Shown here: positions 43,335 through 50,139 of the stretch, in pieces
How the letters are laid out: the number at the start of each line of letters is the position of its first letter
Numbering within the stretch: the first letter of the stretch is position 1
Assembly: GCF_028898945.1 (NCBI RefSeq)
Contig: NZ_CP118607.1
Location: 2,714,001 to 2,778,000 of the forward strand
Source: Pseudomonas sp. PSKL.D1
Lineage (GTDB): Bacteria > Pseudomonadota > Gammaproteobacteria > Pseudomonadales > Pseudomonadaceae
Direction: 5' to 3'
DNA length: 64,000 bases
Program-made: the position numbers and the translations under genes
The notes under the pieces: model-generated
Told to the model about the DNA's origin: nothing
Seen by the model: the letters and a program-made list of their open reading frames with translations, nothing else
The model's database searches: none

Positions 43335-43910
43335 TTACGAAATAAATCTGCGGACGGGGCGGACGAGACGCTCGACGCCCTTGGCGTCGTGGCTGCCGAG
43401 CCAGCCACCCTCAAAGCCCATGAGGTAGGCGCTGTGGGCGGAGAACTGCGAAGACGACCAGTGATAGGCCTTTTCGAAAAGTTCTGGCACGTTCGCCTCG
43501 GCCACCTGCAACTCACGGCGGGCGGGCAGATAGAAGTCGTTGTGCCCGTCGGCAGTGAATTCGCTAGCCAACTTGGCAGCCGGGTGAGAATTGCTATCGG
43601 CCAGCAGCGCCCGGGTATTGGAAAGGCCGTCACTCATGCTGGAGGCGCCTTCGCATTCCTCGCCGCGACCACCCCATTCGGCGCGAACCTGCTCGGTCAG
43701 CAAAGGAACGATCAGGTAGTAGTCCGGCGCACCATTCTCTCCGCGCACCAGGCCAGCGTTGTAACCACCTTGCCCGGGCCAGTACGAGCCCAGGGCAGGC
43801 ACATCGGAAGGCGCTGCATCAAGCGCCGCATAGTTGAGCAGGCGGTCGAATTCGCGCTGGATAATTCGGGACGCCACATTGGCGTCAATGCTGATGTTGA
43901 CTTGCTCCAT
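43335..43910 (-). CDS. DGR target protein 1, DUF1566/C-type-lectin-like
   Basis: 191 aa. The N-terminal helix region (MEQVNISIDANVASRII) is followed by a C-type-lectin-like DUF1566 domain: FTADGHNDFYLPARRELQVA and YHWSSSQFSAHSAYLMGFEGGW, ending in ERLVRPVRR. The last 36 residues are encoded by the variable repeat 43345-43451. It has no signal peptide. The motif ASSMSDGLSNTRA is shared with the other two targets. Diversified residues in this fold form a ligand-binding face. The ligand is unknown. Confidence 0.9.
   Translation of the reverse strand: MEQVNISIDANVASRIIQREFDRLLNYAALDAAPSDVPALGSYWPGQGGYNAGLVRGENGAPDYYLIVPLLTEQVRAEWGGRGEECEGASSMSDGLSNTRALLADSNSHPAAKLASEFTADGHNDFYLPARRELQVAEANVPELFEKAYHWSSSQFSAHSAYLMGFEGGWLGSHDAKGVERLVRPVRRFIS
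43345..43451 (-). repeat. DGR variable repeat 1 (VR1)
   Basis: 107 nt, aligned with the 104-nt template with one in-frame 3-nt insertion. Eleven substitutions, all at template adenines: AAC to CAC, AGC, CTC, GGC, AGC, CAC; GAC to GGC twice; GAT to GGT. Both ends are identical to the template. Confidence 0.95.
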
Positions 43911-44026
43911 GGGGTGCTCCTGATGGAAATAGGTGCAGGCGGCCGGCGCTTCCCGGCGCGCTTCTGGTCTGAACGTCGTCCTGACGAACCCGGAATCACC
44001 TGCGAAGAAAGGAATGAAGGAGTGAA

Positions 44027-44503
44027 TTACTGAAGGATGAGGCTGCGGACGGGGCGGACGAGACGCTCGACGTCCTTGCCGATGCTGGTGAGCCAGCCAG
44101 CCTCAAAGCCCAAGCAGTAGGCGAGGTTGGCGGAGAACTGCGAACTCAGCCAGTGGAAGCGATCTTCGCGCAAGGTCACTAGGCCCTCAGCCTTGGCTGC
44201 CATCAGCAACTGACCTTCCAGGCAAGACGGGATGAACGCGCCCAGTTCCAGCGCCTTGGTGGCGATCAAGCTGCCGGCTTCGGCCATGGCGTGGGTATTG
44301 GCCTCGCCGTCGCTGTAGCTGCTAGCGCCCTTGATCTCGACGCCGTACTCGCCCCAGGCGCCTTCGAACTCTTCAGGCATCAGCACCAGGGCGCGCTCTT
44401 GGTCGTTCAGCCAGTAGCGGGTAACGAAGATGCCACCAGCCAGCATCTGACCGCGTTCAGGCAGGTCAGCGGCGGCAATGGATTGCAGTACAGATTGGGT
44501 CAT
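44027..44503 (-). CDS. DGR target protein 2, DUF1566/C-type-lectin-like
   Basis: 158 aa from MTQSVLQSIAAADLPERGQM, with GGAGAA upstream. The shared ASSYSDGEANTHA motif is present. The lectin-like C-terminus reads FHWLSSQFSANLAYCLGFEAGW and ends SLILQ. The variable repeat 44043-44143 encodes the last part. Of the three targets it has the least standard DUF1566 core (FIPSCLEGQLLMAA in place of FYLPxxxEL). No signal peptide. Confidence 0.88.
   Translation of the reverse strand: MTQSVLQSIAAADLPERGQMLAGGIFVTRYWLNDQERALVLMPEEFEGAWGEYGVEIKGASSYSDGEANTHAMAEAGSLIATKALELGAFIPSCLEGQLLMAAKAEGLVTLREDRFHWLSSQFSANLAYCLGFEAGWLTSIGKDVERLVRPVRSLILQ
44043..44143 (-). repeat. DGR variable repeat 2 (VR2)
   Basis: 101 nt with no gaps against the template. 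Eleven substitutions, all at template adenines: AAC to CTC, TGC, ACC, AGC, ATC; ATG to TTG; GAC to GGC twice; GAT to GCT. The 3' homology ends at CGCAG, 3 nt earlier than in VR1 and VR3. I found no hairpin within 30 bp downstream. Confidence 0.95.
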
Positions 44504-44574
44504 GACTTTCTCCAGGGTGTAAGCCGCCCTCCATGGCTGGTGGCGGTGACTTGATAATTCGTGGGGTGGGCCAG

Positions 44575-44763
44575 TTACTTCAGGATGGCTCTTGCGCATG
44601 CCTGGATCTCAATCCAGAGCGACGACGAGGGCCGCGCTTCGTACTTGACGAGCGCACCGGCGATCCGCATAGCCAGATCTTCTTTGCTACCGGTTGGCAG
44701 CGATGGCGGCTGATGGGCAAGCTGGATCGGCAAATCGTATTGCCCGGGCAGGTCGATTCGCAT
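44575..44763 (-). CDS. Small phage protein, unknown
   Basis: 62 aa from MRIDLPGQYDLPIQLAHQPP, with AAGGAG 9 nt upstream. No recognised domain. It lies between target 2 and the helix-turn-helix protein gene in the leftward operon. Confidence 0.68.
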   Translation of the reverse strand: MRIDLPGQYDLPIQLAHQPPSLPTGSKEDLAMRIAGALVKYEARPSSSLWIEIQACARAILK

Positions 44764-44838
44764 CGCTGGCTCCTTCGTGCAATCCGCTTGGCGGAAGGTG
44801 GAATTGTTCTTGTCTTCGGCGCTGGCGGACCTGGAACT

Positions 44839-45357
44839 TCAGATTGGACCGTCGCATCGCTTGCCCTCAGCTTTGGGGTAATCGACGCCGAACAGATCAA
44901 TGATCCGACAGAATTTGCGGTCGGATATACCAAGCTTGATCTTCGCCTGGGTGCGGTTCAGGCCCGCATCGCGCAACTCGACGACCTGCGCAGCCAGGAC
45001 TTTGTCAGCTTCAGGGTCTGCATAAACCCTATTCTTCTCGCCTCGACCTCGGTTTGGGTCGGGCCTGAAGCAGAAGCATCCCTCCATAGCTGCACGGTAC
45101 AGCGTGGTCTGAGCCAGGCCGGTGTGCCTCATGGCCTCGGCGTAAGTCATGGTCTTGGCGAGCTTGCGCAACTCGGCCAGTTGTTCCTGGCGCTTCTGCG
45201 CCTTCAGCCCTAGTGGCTTCGGCTGTATGGCGCGCACCTGCTCGATGTCGCGATGCGGACGGTGCGGCACGTACTGGAAGCCTTCGAGCACGATGATGCT
45301 GCCTCCAGAGGCAAGGAAGGCCGCTTGTGCGGCCTCTAGGTCGATGGATTGGTTCAT
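44839..45357 (-). CDS. Phage DNA-binding-like protein
   Basis: 172 aa from MNQSIDLEAAQAAFLASGGS. The middle, LAELRKLAKTMTYAEAMRHT followed by GLAQTTLYRAAMEG, reads as a helix-turn-helix; a second HTH-like segment is LNRTQAKIKLGISDRKFCRI. Probable regulatory or replication accessory protein. It is 7 bp from the Gp157-like gene. Confidence 0.75.
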   Translation of the reverse strand: MNQSIDLEAAQAAFLASGGSIIVLEGFQYVPHRPHRDIEQVRAIQPKPLGLKAQKRQEQLAELRKLAKTMTYAEAMRHTGLAQTTLYRAAMEGCFCFRPDPNRGRGEKNRVYADPEADKVLAAQVVELRDAGLNRTQAKIKLGISDRKFCRIIDLFGVDYPKAEGKRCDGPI

Positions 45358-45364
45358 GCCTGCC

Positions 45365-45928
45365 TCACTTGATGCGGATCGAGCTCTCGCCGCGCTCAAG
45401 ATGCGCCCAGGCTGGCTCGGGGATGAGTTCGTCTTCGCAGTCCTCGCCGGCGGCCATGCGCTTTCGTACGTCCTCGTTGTGCTCGCGGTCAGCCTTGAGC
45501 TTGGCGGCGATAGCGCTCTTGTCCGGTGTGATCTTGGTAGTCACCGAAGTAAGGTCGTCTGGTACCGCATCCTCGTTGTCGACGATCACCTTTTCTTTTC
45601 CGGCAACCAGGCTGATGGTGAACAGCGGCCGCTTGATTGACTTGATGTTGGCCGCATCCATGTTGCGGCGCAGGTAGTCGGTTATGGCGGTAACGCTGTT
45701 GGCCTTGATGCGCTTCAGCTCGTTGAGGCGGTTTATCTCAGCGTCAATGGCGCCGATGTCACCCTCGATGTTCCGGCGCAGCATCACGATGTTGTCGGCC
45801 TTCACTTCGAATTCGCCCTGAATACCGGCCATGGTGTCCTGAATGGCCTGCTTCAGGCCTTCGTCATCGGTGTCGCACATAGCGGCCAGTTCGGCCATCT
45901 GGCCGGTGAGTGCGTAGAGCTGGGTCAT
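45365..45928 (-). CDS. Siphovirus Gp157-like protein
   Basis: 187 aa. The N-terminal MTQLYALTGQMAELAAMCDT, a coiled coil (IEGDIGAIDAEINRLNELKR) and the tail TDYLRRNMDAANIKSIKRPLF match the Gp157 family, linked in Streptococcus phage Sfi21 to phage resistance and usually found beside recombination genes. It overlaps the annealing-protein gene by ATGA. Confidence 0.88.
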   Translation of the reverse strand: MTQLYALTGQMAELAAMCDTDDEGLKQAIQDTMAGIQGEFEVKADNIVMLRRNIEGDIGAIDAEINRLNELKRIKANSVTAITDYLRRNMDAANIKSIKRPLFTISLVAGKEKVIVDNEDAVPDDLTSVTTKITPDKSAIAAKLKADREHNEDVRKRMAAGEDCEDELIPEPAWAHLERGESSIRIK

Positions 45929-46656
45929 ACTGCAGCCTCCTGCGGTTTGCCGGTTTCGAGGTTTTTCAGTTCAAGGGAGATGCGCGCGGCGCCTTTCTCA
46001 TCCTTACGGCCAATGAGCTTACGCACTGCATGGTCGTGGATTTTCTTGCGCTCGTGCGGCGTTGCGGCGCTTTGCATCAGGCCAATGGTCTCCTTGATGT
46101 AGTCAAGGCGCTCTTGCTGCTGTCGCTCAATCTCTGCCTGCTTGTCTTCGGCTTGCTCGATAGCCTGCTCGGCTTGCAGCTGCTGGACGTAGTTCTGATC
46201 ATCGAACATGCCCAGGAACACATCGGCACTGAAGCCCAACATGGAAAGGGCTTTCTTGATGGCGTCGGTCAGCGATTTCTTTGGCGCCTCGCCATCTGTG
46301 GTCATGCCGTAGTTGGTCTTGTACTGATACCGTGTGCACCCGTACTGCTCGATCTCACCGCGCTGGCCGTCCTGTACGAACCACAGGCAGATCTTGACGG
46401 TGTGGCCGATCTCGCGGCCAATGCAGGTGCGCTTGTCACCTTCTCCGGCGTAGATCTCGTGGCCGTCATCGAAGCGCTCTTCGATAATCTTCCAGCCCCA
46501 ACCGATGCCAACTGGCCCAAACAACTCGGTGGCCTTCATGACCATAGCGGTGCCGTTCAGGCTGGTGATCTGCTGGCCGCCGACCTTGGCGTCCTTGGTG
46601 TATCGGGTGTCGGTCGTCTGGACCTTCTCCCAGATGCTCATGTTGGTGGTGGACAT
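45925..46656 (-). CDS. Rad52/Sak-like single-strand annealing protein
   Basis: 243 aa. TELFGPVGIGWGWKIIEERF and APKKSLTDAIKKALSMLGFS, then ADVFLGMFDD, are characteristic of Rad52-family phage annealing proteins (Sak-like). The C-terminal 80 residues are a charged coiled coil. It would anneal ssDNA in phage recombination. The family call is by motif memory; ERF-type is the alternative. Confidence 0.8.
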   Translation of the reverse strand: MSTTNMSIWEKVQTTDTRYTKDAKVGGQQITSLNGTAMVMKATELFGPVGIGWGWKIIEERFDDGHEIYAGEGDKRTCIGREIGHTVKICLWFVQDGQRGEIEQYGCTRYQYKTNYGMTTDGEAPKKSLTDAIKKALSMLGFSADVFLGMFDDQNYVQQLQAEQAIEQAEDKQAEIERQQQERLDYIKETIGLMQSAATPHERKKIHDHAVRKLIGRKDEKGAARISLELKNLETGKPQEAAV

Positions 46657-46832
46657 TGGAAAACCTCGCGCCAGGCCGGCGCCGTCAGTTGGAATAGGGA
46701 ATGCCAGGTCACCCAGACACGGAGGAAAGTTCCAGGCCCTGGCTGCGGTGGATGGTTGCGCGCTCTCGCCGCTTACGCTCCCGAAGGGGTACGGTTATCC
46801 CCGATGGGGCCCGCCGTGCTCGGGTGCGTGAA

Positions 46833-46946
46833 TCAGGAAGTGATGCTGCCGGCCCAGGCGCTCGCAAGCATCCAGGCGGTGCAGATGAGGAGGGCGGCGA
46901 ATCTGCCGCGCCAGAATGCCCAGCGCCTCTCTTGCTTACGGTTCAT
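46833..46946 (-). CDS. 37-residue membrane peptide
   Basis: MNRKQERRWAFWRGRFAALL followed by a hydrophobic helix and a short tail. The positively charged N-terminus plus one membrane segment is typical of small phage membrane peptides. Its ATG overlaps the upstream gene's stop (ATGA). The 176-bp gap to the annealing-protein gene shows no other gene. Confidence 0.55.
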   Translation of the reverse strand: MNRKQERRWAFWRGRFAALLICTAWMLASAWAGSITS

Positions 46947-47137
46947 GGCCTCACACGGATGGCGATGCGGCGACCTTTCATGGTGACGCCAAGGCTACGC
47001 GTCAGGCTCTGCACCATCGTATTGCGGGGCAGGCCTACGGCCTCGCTGAACGAAAGACCGAAGCTGATCACTGCCAGGCTGCGCTCGATCTGCTCAAGCT
47101 GTTCGTCAATCAAGGACTTCACAGGCGCAGTACTCAT
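46943..47137 (-). CDS. Small phage protein, unknown
   Basis: 64 aa from MSTAPVKSLIDEQLEQIERS. The start is chosen for its ATGA overlap with the upstream gene. SFGLSFSEAVGLPRNTMVQS suggests a short helix-turn-helix. No named family. Confidence 0.65.
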   Translation of the reverse strand: MSTAPVKSLIDEQLEQIERSLAVISFGLSFSEAVGLPRNTMVQSLTRSLGVTMKGRRIAIRVRP

Positions 47138-47364
47138 GCGACTCTCCCTTTTGTGGTCATCCATTGCTGGTGGTCAGCGATAACAAATCGGTTAAGCCGT
47201 TCCTTGTAGTGACGCTGTTCTGGCAGGTCTATCGCTCCTACAAGTCCGGCCAGGTCGATGGCGGTGTCTAGCTCGGCGCGAAGCACATCCGTGAACCGTT
47301 CCCTTGCCCATTCAAACCGCGACTCAATGAAGTCGACTACGTCCTGCCTGGTTTTCTTGTTCAT
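47134..47364 (-). CDS. Small phage protein, unknown
   Basis: 76 aa from MNKKTRQDVVDFIESRFEWA. Helical, mixed charge. ATGA overlaps on both sides. No recognised domain. Confidence 0.68.
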   Translation of the reverse strand: MNKKTRQDVVDFIESRFEWARERFTDVLRAELDTAIDLAGLVGAIDLPEQRHYKERLNRFVIADHQQWMTTKGRVA

Positions 47365-47519
47365 GCTGCCTCCGGCTCATCTTGCGCAGCCTTCACCGGG
47401 CAGCGCTTCAGGTGTTGCATCAAGGCGAACTGATTGCATGGCTGAACCCCACACCAGGGGCATTCGAGCGAGTCGTCGTCCGGTTCAAGCCTGTGGTTGC
47501 CAAGGTATGGGCAGGCCAT
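47361..47519 (-). CDS. Small zinc-finger-like phage protein
   Basis: 52 aa from MACPYLGNHRLEPDDDSLEC, preceded by AAGGAGG. Cys/His arrangement CPWCGVQPC followed by HLKRCP is consistent with a small zinc finger. First of the small-gene run downstream of target 3. Confidence 0.7.
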   Translation of the reverse strand: MACPYLGNHRLEPDDDSLECPWCGVQPCNQFALMQHLKRCPVKAAQDEPEAA

Positions 47520-47623
47520 GAAGCCTCCTTTGCTGACGACCGCATTGATCAGGCGCCGAGCGCCAGTGACCAAGCTGGGCGTGAAAAGCCAGCTCGGCGC
47601 CTGTCAATGCGGTCGAAGAAAGA

Positions 47624-47640
47624 GCCCCGCAGAGCGGGGC
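47624..47640. other. Hairpin/cruciform just downstream of variable repeat 3
   Basis: GCCCCGC-AGA-GCGGGGC, a 7-bp perfect inverted repeat 15 bp past the target 3 stop, at a position equivalent to the one after VR1. On the minus strand it is followed by TCTTTCTT, so it may also act as a terminator. Confidence 0.6.
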
Positions 47641-47654
47641 ATTGAAGGAATGAA

Positions 47655-48137
47655 TTACTGAAGGAATCTGCGGACGGGGCGGACGAGACGCTCGACGCCC
47701 TTGCCGAGGCCGTAGAGCCAGCCACCCTCAAAGTGCATGAAGTAGGCGCTGTAGGCGGAGAACTGCGAAGATGACCAGTAGTACCAGTCGATTGCGAACG
47801 ACTCCGGCAAAAACTGCCAGGCGTGGTGCAGTTCGCCAATCGAAGGCAGGTAGAAGTCGGCGTGGCCGTCGGCGGTGTAGCCAGCTGCAGCGATAGCAGC
47901 GGGGTGCTTGCCTTCACGGCCAACCAGCACCTCAGTGTTGGCCCGGCCATCAGTCCGGCTCACAGCCTCAACCTTTACGCCGTAGTCGCCGTAAGCGTGG
48001 CGACCCGGCACATCTTCAACAGCAAAGATGATGTGACAGAGACCTTCAGGGTACTGGCGGATACCGCCGTAGATGCCGCCTTGGACTGGCCAGATTTCGC
48101 CGATGGCCGGCGGGGTCAGCTTCTGTTCTGCGTTCAT
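47655..48137 (-). CDS. DGR target protein 3, DUF1566/C-type-lectin-like
   Basis: 160 aa from MNAEQKLTPPAIGEIWPVQG. It has the shared AVSRTDGRANTEV motif, then YTADGHADFYLPSIGELHHA and YYWSSSQFSAYSAYFMHFEGGW, ending ERLVRPVRRFLQ. It is closest to target 1 in the C-terminal half. The variable repeat is 47665-47768. It lies 3.5 kb upstream of the other targets, with recombination genes between, yet its variable repeat is fully adenine-diversified. No signal peptide. Confidence 0.9.
   Translation of the reverse strand: MNAEQKLTPPAIGEIWPVQGGIYGGIRQYPEGLCHIIFAVEDVPGRHAYGDYGVKVEAVSRTDGRANTEVLVGREGKHPAAIAAAGYTADGHADFYLPSIGELHHAWQFLPESFAIDWYYWSSSQFSAYSAYFMHFEGGWLYGLGKGVERLVRPVRRFLQ
47665..47768 (-). 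repeat. DGR variable repeat 3 (VR3)
   Basis: 104 nt with no gaps against the template. Thirteen substitutions: twelve at template adenines, and one G to C (template GAC, VR3 CAC in the codon after ATG). The ends are identical to the template. Confidence 0.95.
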
Positions 48138-48397
48138 GGGGTGTTCCTGTGTCGGGTGGGGTAGGGTGCATCGGGGTGTGATCTGCGCGGAAGGCAAGCC
48201 CCGCTTGGCGCCTGAGAGTGCGCCCCCTCAAGCCACGCTCCGGTGATTACTCACTGCCTGGTCGTGGTCTCGCTTTCTTCCCGAGGTTGCGAACCCTCGT
48301 GTCTCGGCTAGGTGCCAGCGCCTTAATGTCTGCTGGCGGTTTCAGATCACACTCCGATGCAGCCTGCGATGGGGAGCAGGGTATCGGGCAGTTAACG

Positions 48398-48784
48398 TCA
48401 GGCTGACGTGGCGGATTCTTCTTTATGCGCCCGGTGGTAGCCCGACTCGAAGAAAGCTTGCTGCTCCTCGTCTCGGCCATCCCTTTTCCACTCTTCAGTG
48501 GAGCGGTGGATAATCTCTCCGTTATGGGCTGTGCGGCGATCCTTTGGGCTGTCGTGATAGGCCCGATAACCGTCGATCCAAGCCTTCGCGTCTTTTCGGC
48601 GAGGAACGTCCGCAAACCCGCTTTTGGTGTTGTTGCCGCTGTAGTGACCGCCAACGACGCGCTTACCTTCCGCGTCGAGGATGTGCCAGGAGGCGATCCA
48701 GTTGTGATGCGCGCACGAACCCCACAAGCACAGGCGCCAAACATAAGCGCGCTCGTTGCTGATCTTGAAGCCCTTGTATTCCAT
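48398..48784 (-). CDS. Hypothetical phage protein
   Basis: 128 aa from MEYKGFKISNERAYVWRLCL, with AGAGG upstream. The N-terminal YKGFKISNER and WIASWHILDAEGKRV pattern with a HYSGNNTKSGF loop is common in uncharacterised phage proteins. The C-terminus is charged. The 260-bp interval between it and target 3 shows no convincing gene. Confidence 0.72.
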   Translation of the reverse strand: MEYKGFKISNERAYVWRLCLWGSCAHHNWIASWHILDAEGKRVVGGHYSGNNTKSGFADVPRRKDAKAWIDGYRAYHDSPKDRRTAHNGEIIHRSTEEWKRDGRDEEQQAFFESGYHRAHKEESATSA

Positions 48785-48955
48785 CGCGTTGCCTCTAGGG
48801 CGGTTGATTTCCCGTCTGGCCCTGTCGCCAAGGCCAGCCAGTGAAATCTTTTCCCACATTACCGCCAGGGTGGCGGGGCGCATTGCATGCCCGGGTCGTT
48901 CTCTCAGTTCAGGCGTTTCACCTTCGTCAGCCGTACAGGGTGATCCCTGTCGTGG

Positions 48956-48971
48956 GCAGCCTTTCGGGGCT
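48956..48971 (-). promoter_or_regulatory. BoxB-like hairpin of a possible nut site
   Basis: On the minus strand CAGCC-CCGAAA-GGCTG, a 5-bp stem with a GAAA-containing loop, lies about 55 nt downstream of the boxA-like sequence. Together they resemble a lambdoid nut site in the early left leader. No N-like gene is certain; an Arg-rich 60-codon frame with a TTG start (48904-49086) spans the leader but lacks an RBS. Confidence 0.35.
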
Positions 48972-49025
48972 GTCTGGCGCCGGTCGCCGGTAGAGGCAAT
49001 GCGGTCTGTTGGTTGTTGCGCTGGC

Positions 49026-49038
49026 TTTTAAAGAGCGG
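49026..49038 (-). promoter_or_regulatory. BoxA-like antitermination sequence
   Basis: Minus strand CCGCTCTTTAAAA at 49026-49038 matches the boxA consensus (CGCTCTTA / TGCTCTTTAACA). It is about 45 nt after the predicted start of leftward transcription. Confidence 0.45.
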
Positions 49039-49084
49039 TGGCTGCTTTCGCTGCCGGCCGGGTGGTGTGCGCCGGCTGTGAGGC

Positions 49085-49125
49085 AAATATGTACCACCGG
49101 TTCACGGTAGTCAAGTACCAAAAGT
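49085..49125 (-). promoter_or_regulatory. Early left promoter (PL) with overlapping operator
   Basis: Minus strand TTGACT (-35), 17-bp spacer, CATATT (-10) near 49085-49115. The spacer holds an imperfect palindrome, ACTACCG-TGAAC-CGGTGGT. Just upstream TGTACTTTTGGTAC matches operators at 50837 and 50861 (TGTACTTnnnGTTC). This is the expected site of repressor control over the leftward operon, including the DGR. Confidence 0.55.
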
Positions 49126-49146
49126 ACACATTTTTTGTTCGGGCAC

Positions 49147-49170
49147 AAAAAAGCCCGCGCTAGGCGGGCT
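49147..49170 (-). terminator. Intrinsic terminator after the XhlA-like gene
   Basis: Minus strand AGCCCGCCTAGCGCGGGCTT followed by TTTT, a 7-bp GC stem plus a T-run, 20 bp after the stop of the upstream gene. It insulates the lysogenic (repressor) transcript from the left promoter region. Confidence 0.85.
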
Positions 49171-49189
49171 TCGTGTTCGGCGTTTAGGG

Positions 49190-49573
49190 CTACTGGCCCA
49201 GGGTTTTCATAATGGGGGAGAGGTACTGCTGCGCAAGCCACCAAAGACCGCCAAGGACTGAGCCAGTCACCGCGGTAAGACCAATGAGCGCCCAAACAGC
49301 GAGCTGGCCTTTTGTGACCATATGGCTAGTGATGTTCGCGAGGGTGACCTCAGCAGATTTTGCGGAGACCTTTAGCTCGGAAACATCGGAGCCGATCATC
49401 TTGGCTTCAGCCTTCAGATCAGCGATGTCCCTACGCATGTACTCGATATGGCTTTCGAGCTTTGCTACGCGAGCTTCCAATTCTGATCCTCCGCCGCCTC
49501 CGCCAGTACCATCATAGCCGTTGTCGCCGGCGTGTCGGCGTGGGAACTGGCTAATATTTGACTTATTCGTCAT
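49190..49573 (-). CDS. XhlA-like membrane protein with coiled coil
   Basis: 127 aa. A low-complexity N-terminus (Gly run) is followed by a coiled coil (LEARVAKLESHIEYMRRDIA, DLKAEAKMIGSDVSELK) and one C-terminal membrane helix (GLTAVTGSVLGGLWWLA). The plan resembles XhlA/hemolysin-type phage proteins. It is encoded in the repressor transcript, so it may act in the lysogen (for example in exclusion), which is inferred. Confidence 0.75.
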   Translation of the reverse strand: MTNKSNISQFPRRHAGDNGYDGTGGGGGGSELEARVAKLESHIEYMRRDIADLKAEAKMIGSDVSELKVSAKSAEVTLANITSHMVTKGQLAVWALIGLTAVTGSVLGGLWWLAQQYLSPIMKTLGQ

Positions 49574-49856
49574 CTTGATCCTTGGTCTTGATCCATGTCC
49601 ACACCCGAGATGCAGAAATCATCCTAGCGTGACCGCAACAGTTGCAGTTAAGCCAGAAAAACCAATTTTCCAGATCCTCATCTCTCGGGTCTGGAATTGC
49701 CAGTAGATTTGGCTGATTGTCCGGATTTAAAACTAGATCGTGCTCGCCATCTGCGCAGTCGCAGGCCATAGGCACTCGGAATGCCTCTAGAAAATCTCGA
49801 ACCTGATGCTCAGTAATAGCTAGAGTTTCGTCGACGATGTTTTCAGGGTCTTGCAT
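49563..49856 (-). CDS. Hypothetical lysogenic-operon protein with Cys-rich centre
   Basis: 97 aa from MQDPENIVDETLAITEHQVR, with GGAGAG upstream. Acidic, with MACDCADGEH and WLNCNCCGHARM, likely metal-binding. It overlaps the XhlA-like gene by 11 bp and is in the CI transcript. No named family. Confidence 0.7.
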   Translation of the reverse strand: MQDPENIVDETLAITEHQVRDFLEAFRVPMACDCADGEHDLVLNPDNQPNLLAIPDPRDEDLENWFFWLNCNCCGHARMISASRVWTWIKTKDQDDE

Positions 49857-49898
49857 CAAGCTCTCCGCGCTTGGCACGCTTTGAATTATCAACGGTGG

Positions 49899-50138
49899 TT
49901 ATCTAGGCCTGTGAAGCCTGTTAAGGAACCAATCCTTCACGGCCGACAGCCCGAATACCGCGAAGAAAGACGCCACATAGAGGGCGAAGTAGGCAAGCTC
50001 TGCCCAGCTACCGTGCTGTCGATGGAGCCATCCGTCCAGCCACCAGACAAGAACAGCAAGGGCGGCGAAAACCAGAAACGCCAGCGTCCATGCGTGCTTT
50101 TCATGTGCGTCGTAAACCTTCTTCTCTGCTGGGGTCAT
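49899..50138 (-). CDS. Two-helix membrane protein downstream of the repressor
   Basis: 79 aa from MTPAEKKVYDAHEKHAWTLA. Two membrane helices (LAFLVFAALAVLVWWLDGWL and AYFALYVASFFAVFGLSAV) with a basic C-terminus. Located 1 bp after the repressor gene and co-transcribed with it, so probably expressed in the lysogen. Superinfection exclusion is possible but unproven. Confidence 0.7.
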   Translation of the reverse strand: MTPAEKKVYDAHEKHAWTLAFLVFAALAVLVWWLDGWLHRQHGSWAELAYFALYVASFFAVFGLSAVKDWFLNRLHRPR

Positions 50139-50139
50139 T

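Noticed and set aside
48904..49086. Arg-rich 60-codon frame in the left leader as an N gene
   Set aside because: Starts with TTG at the promoter itself without an RBS; composition alone is not enough.
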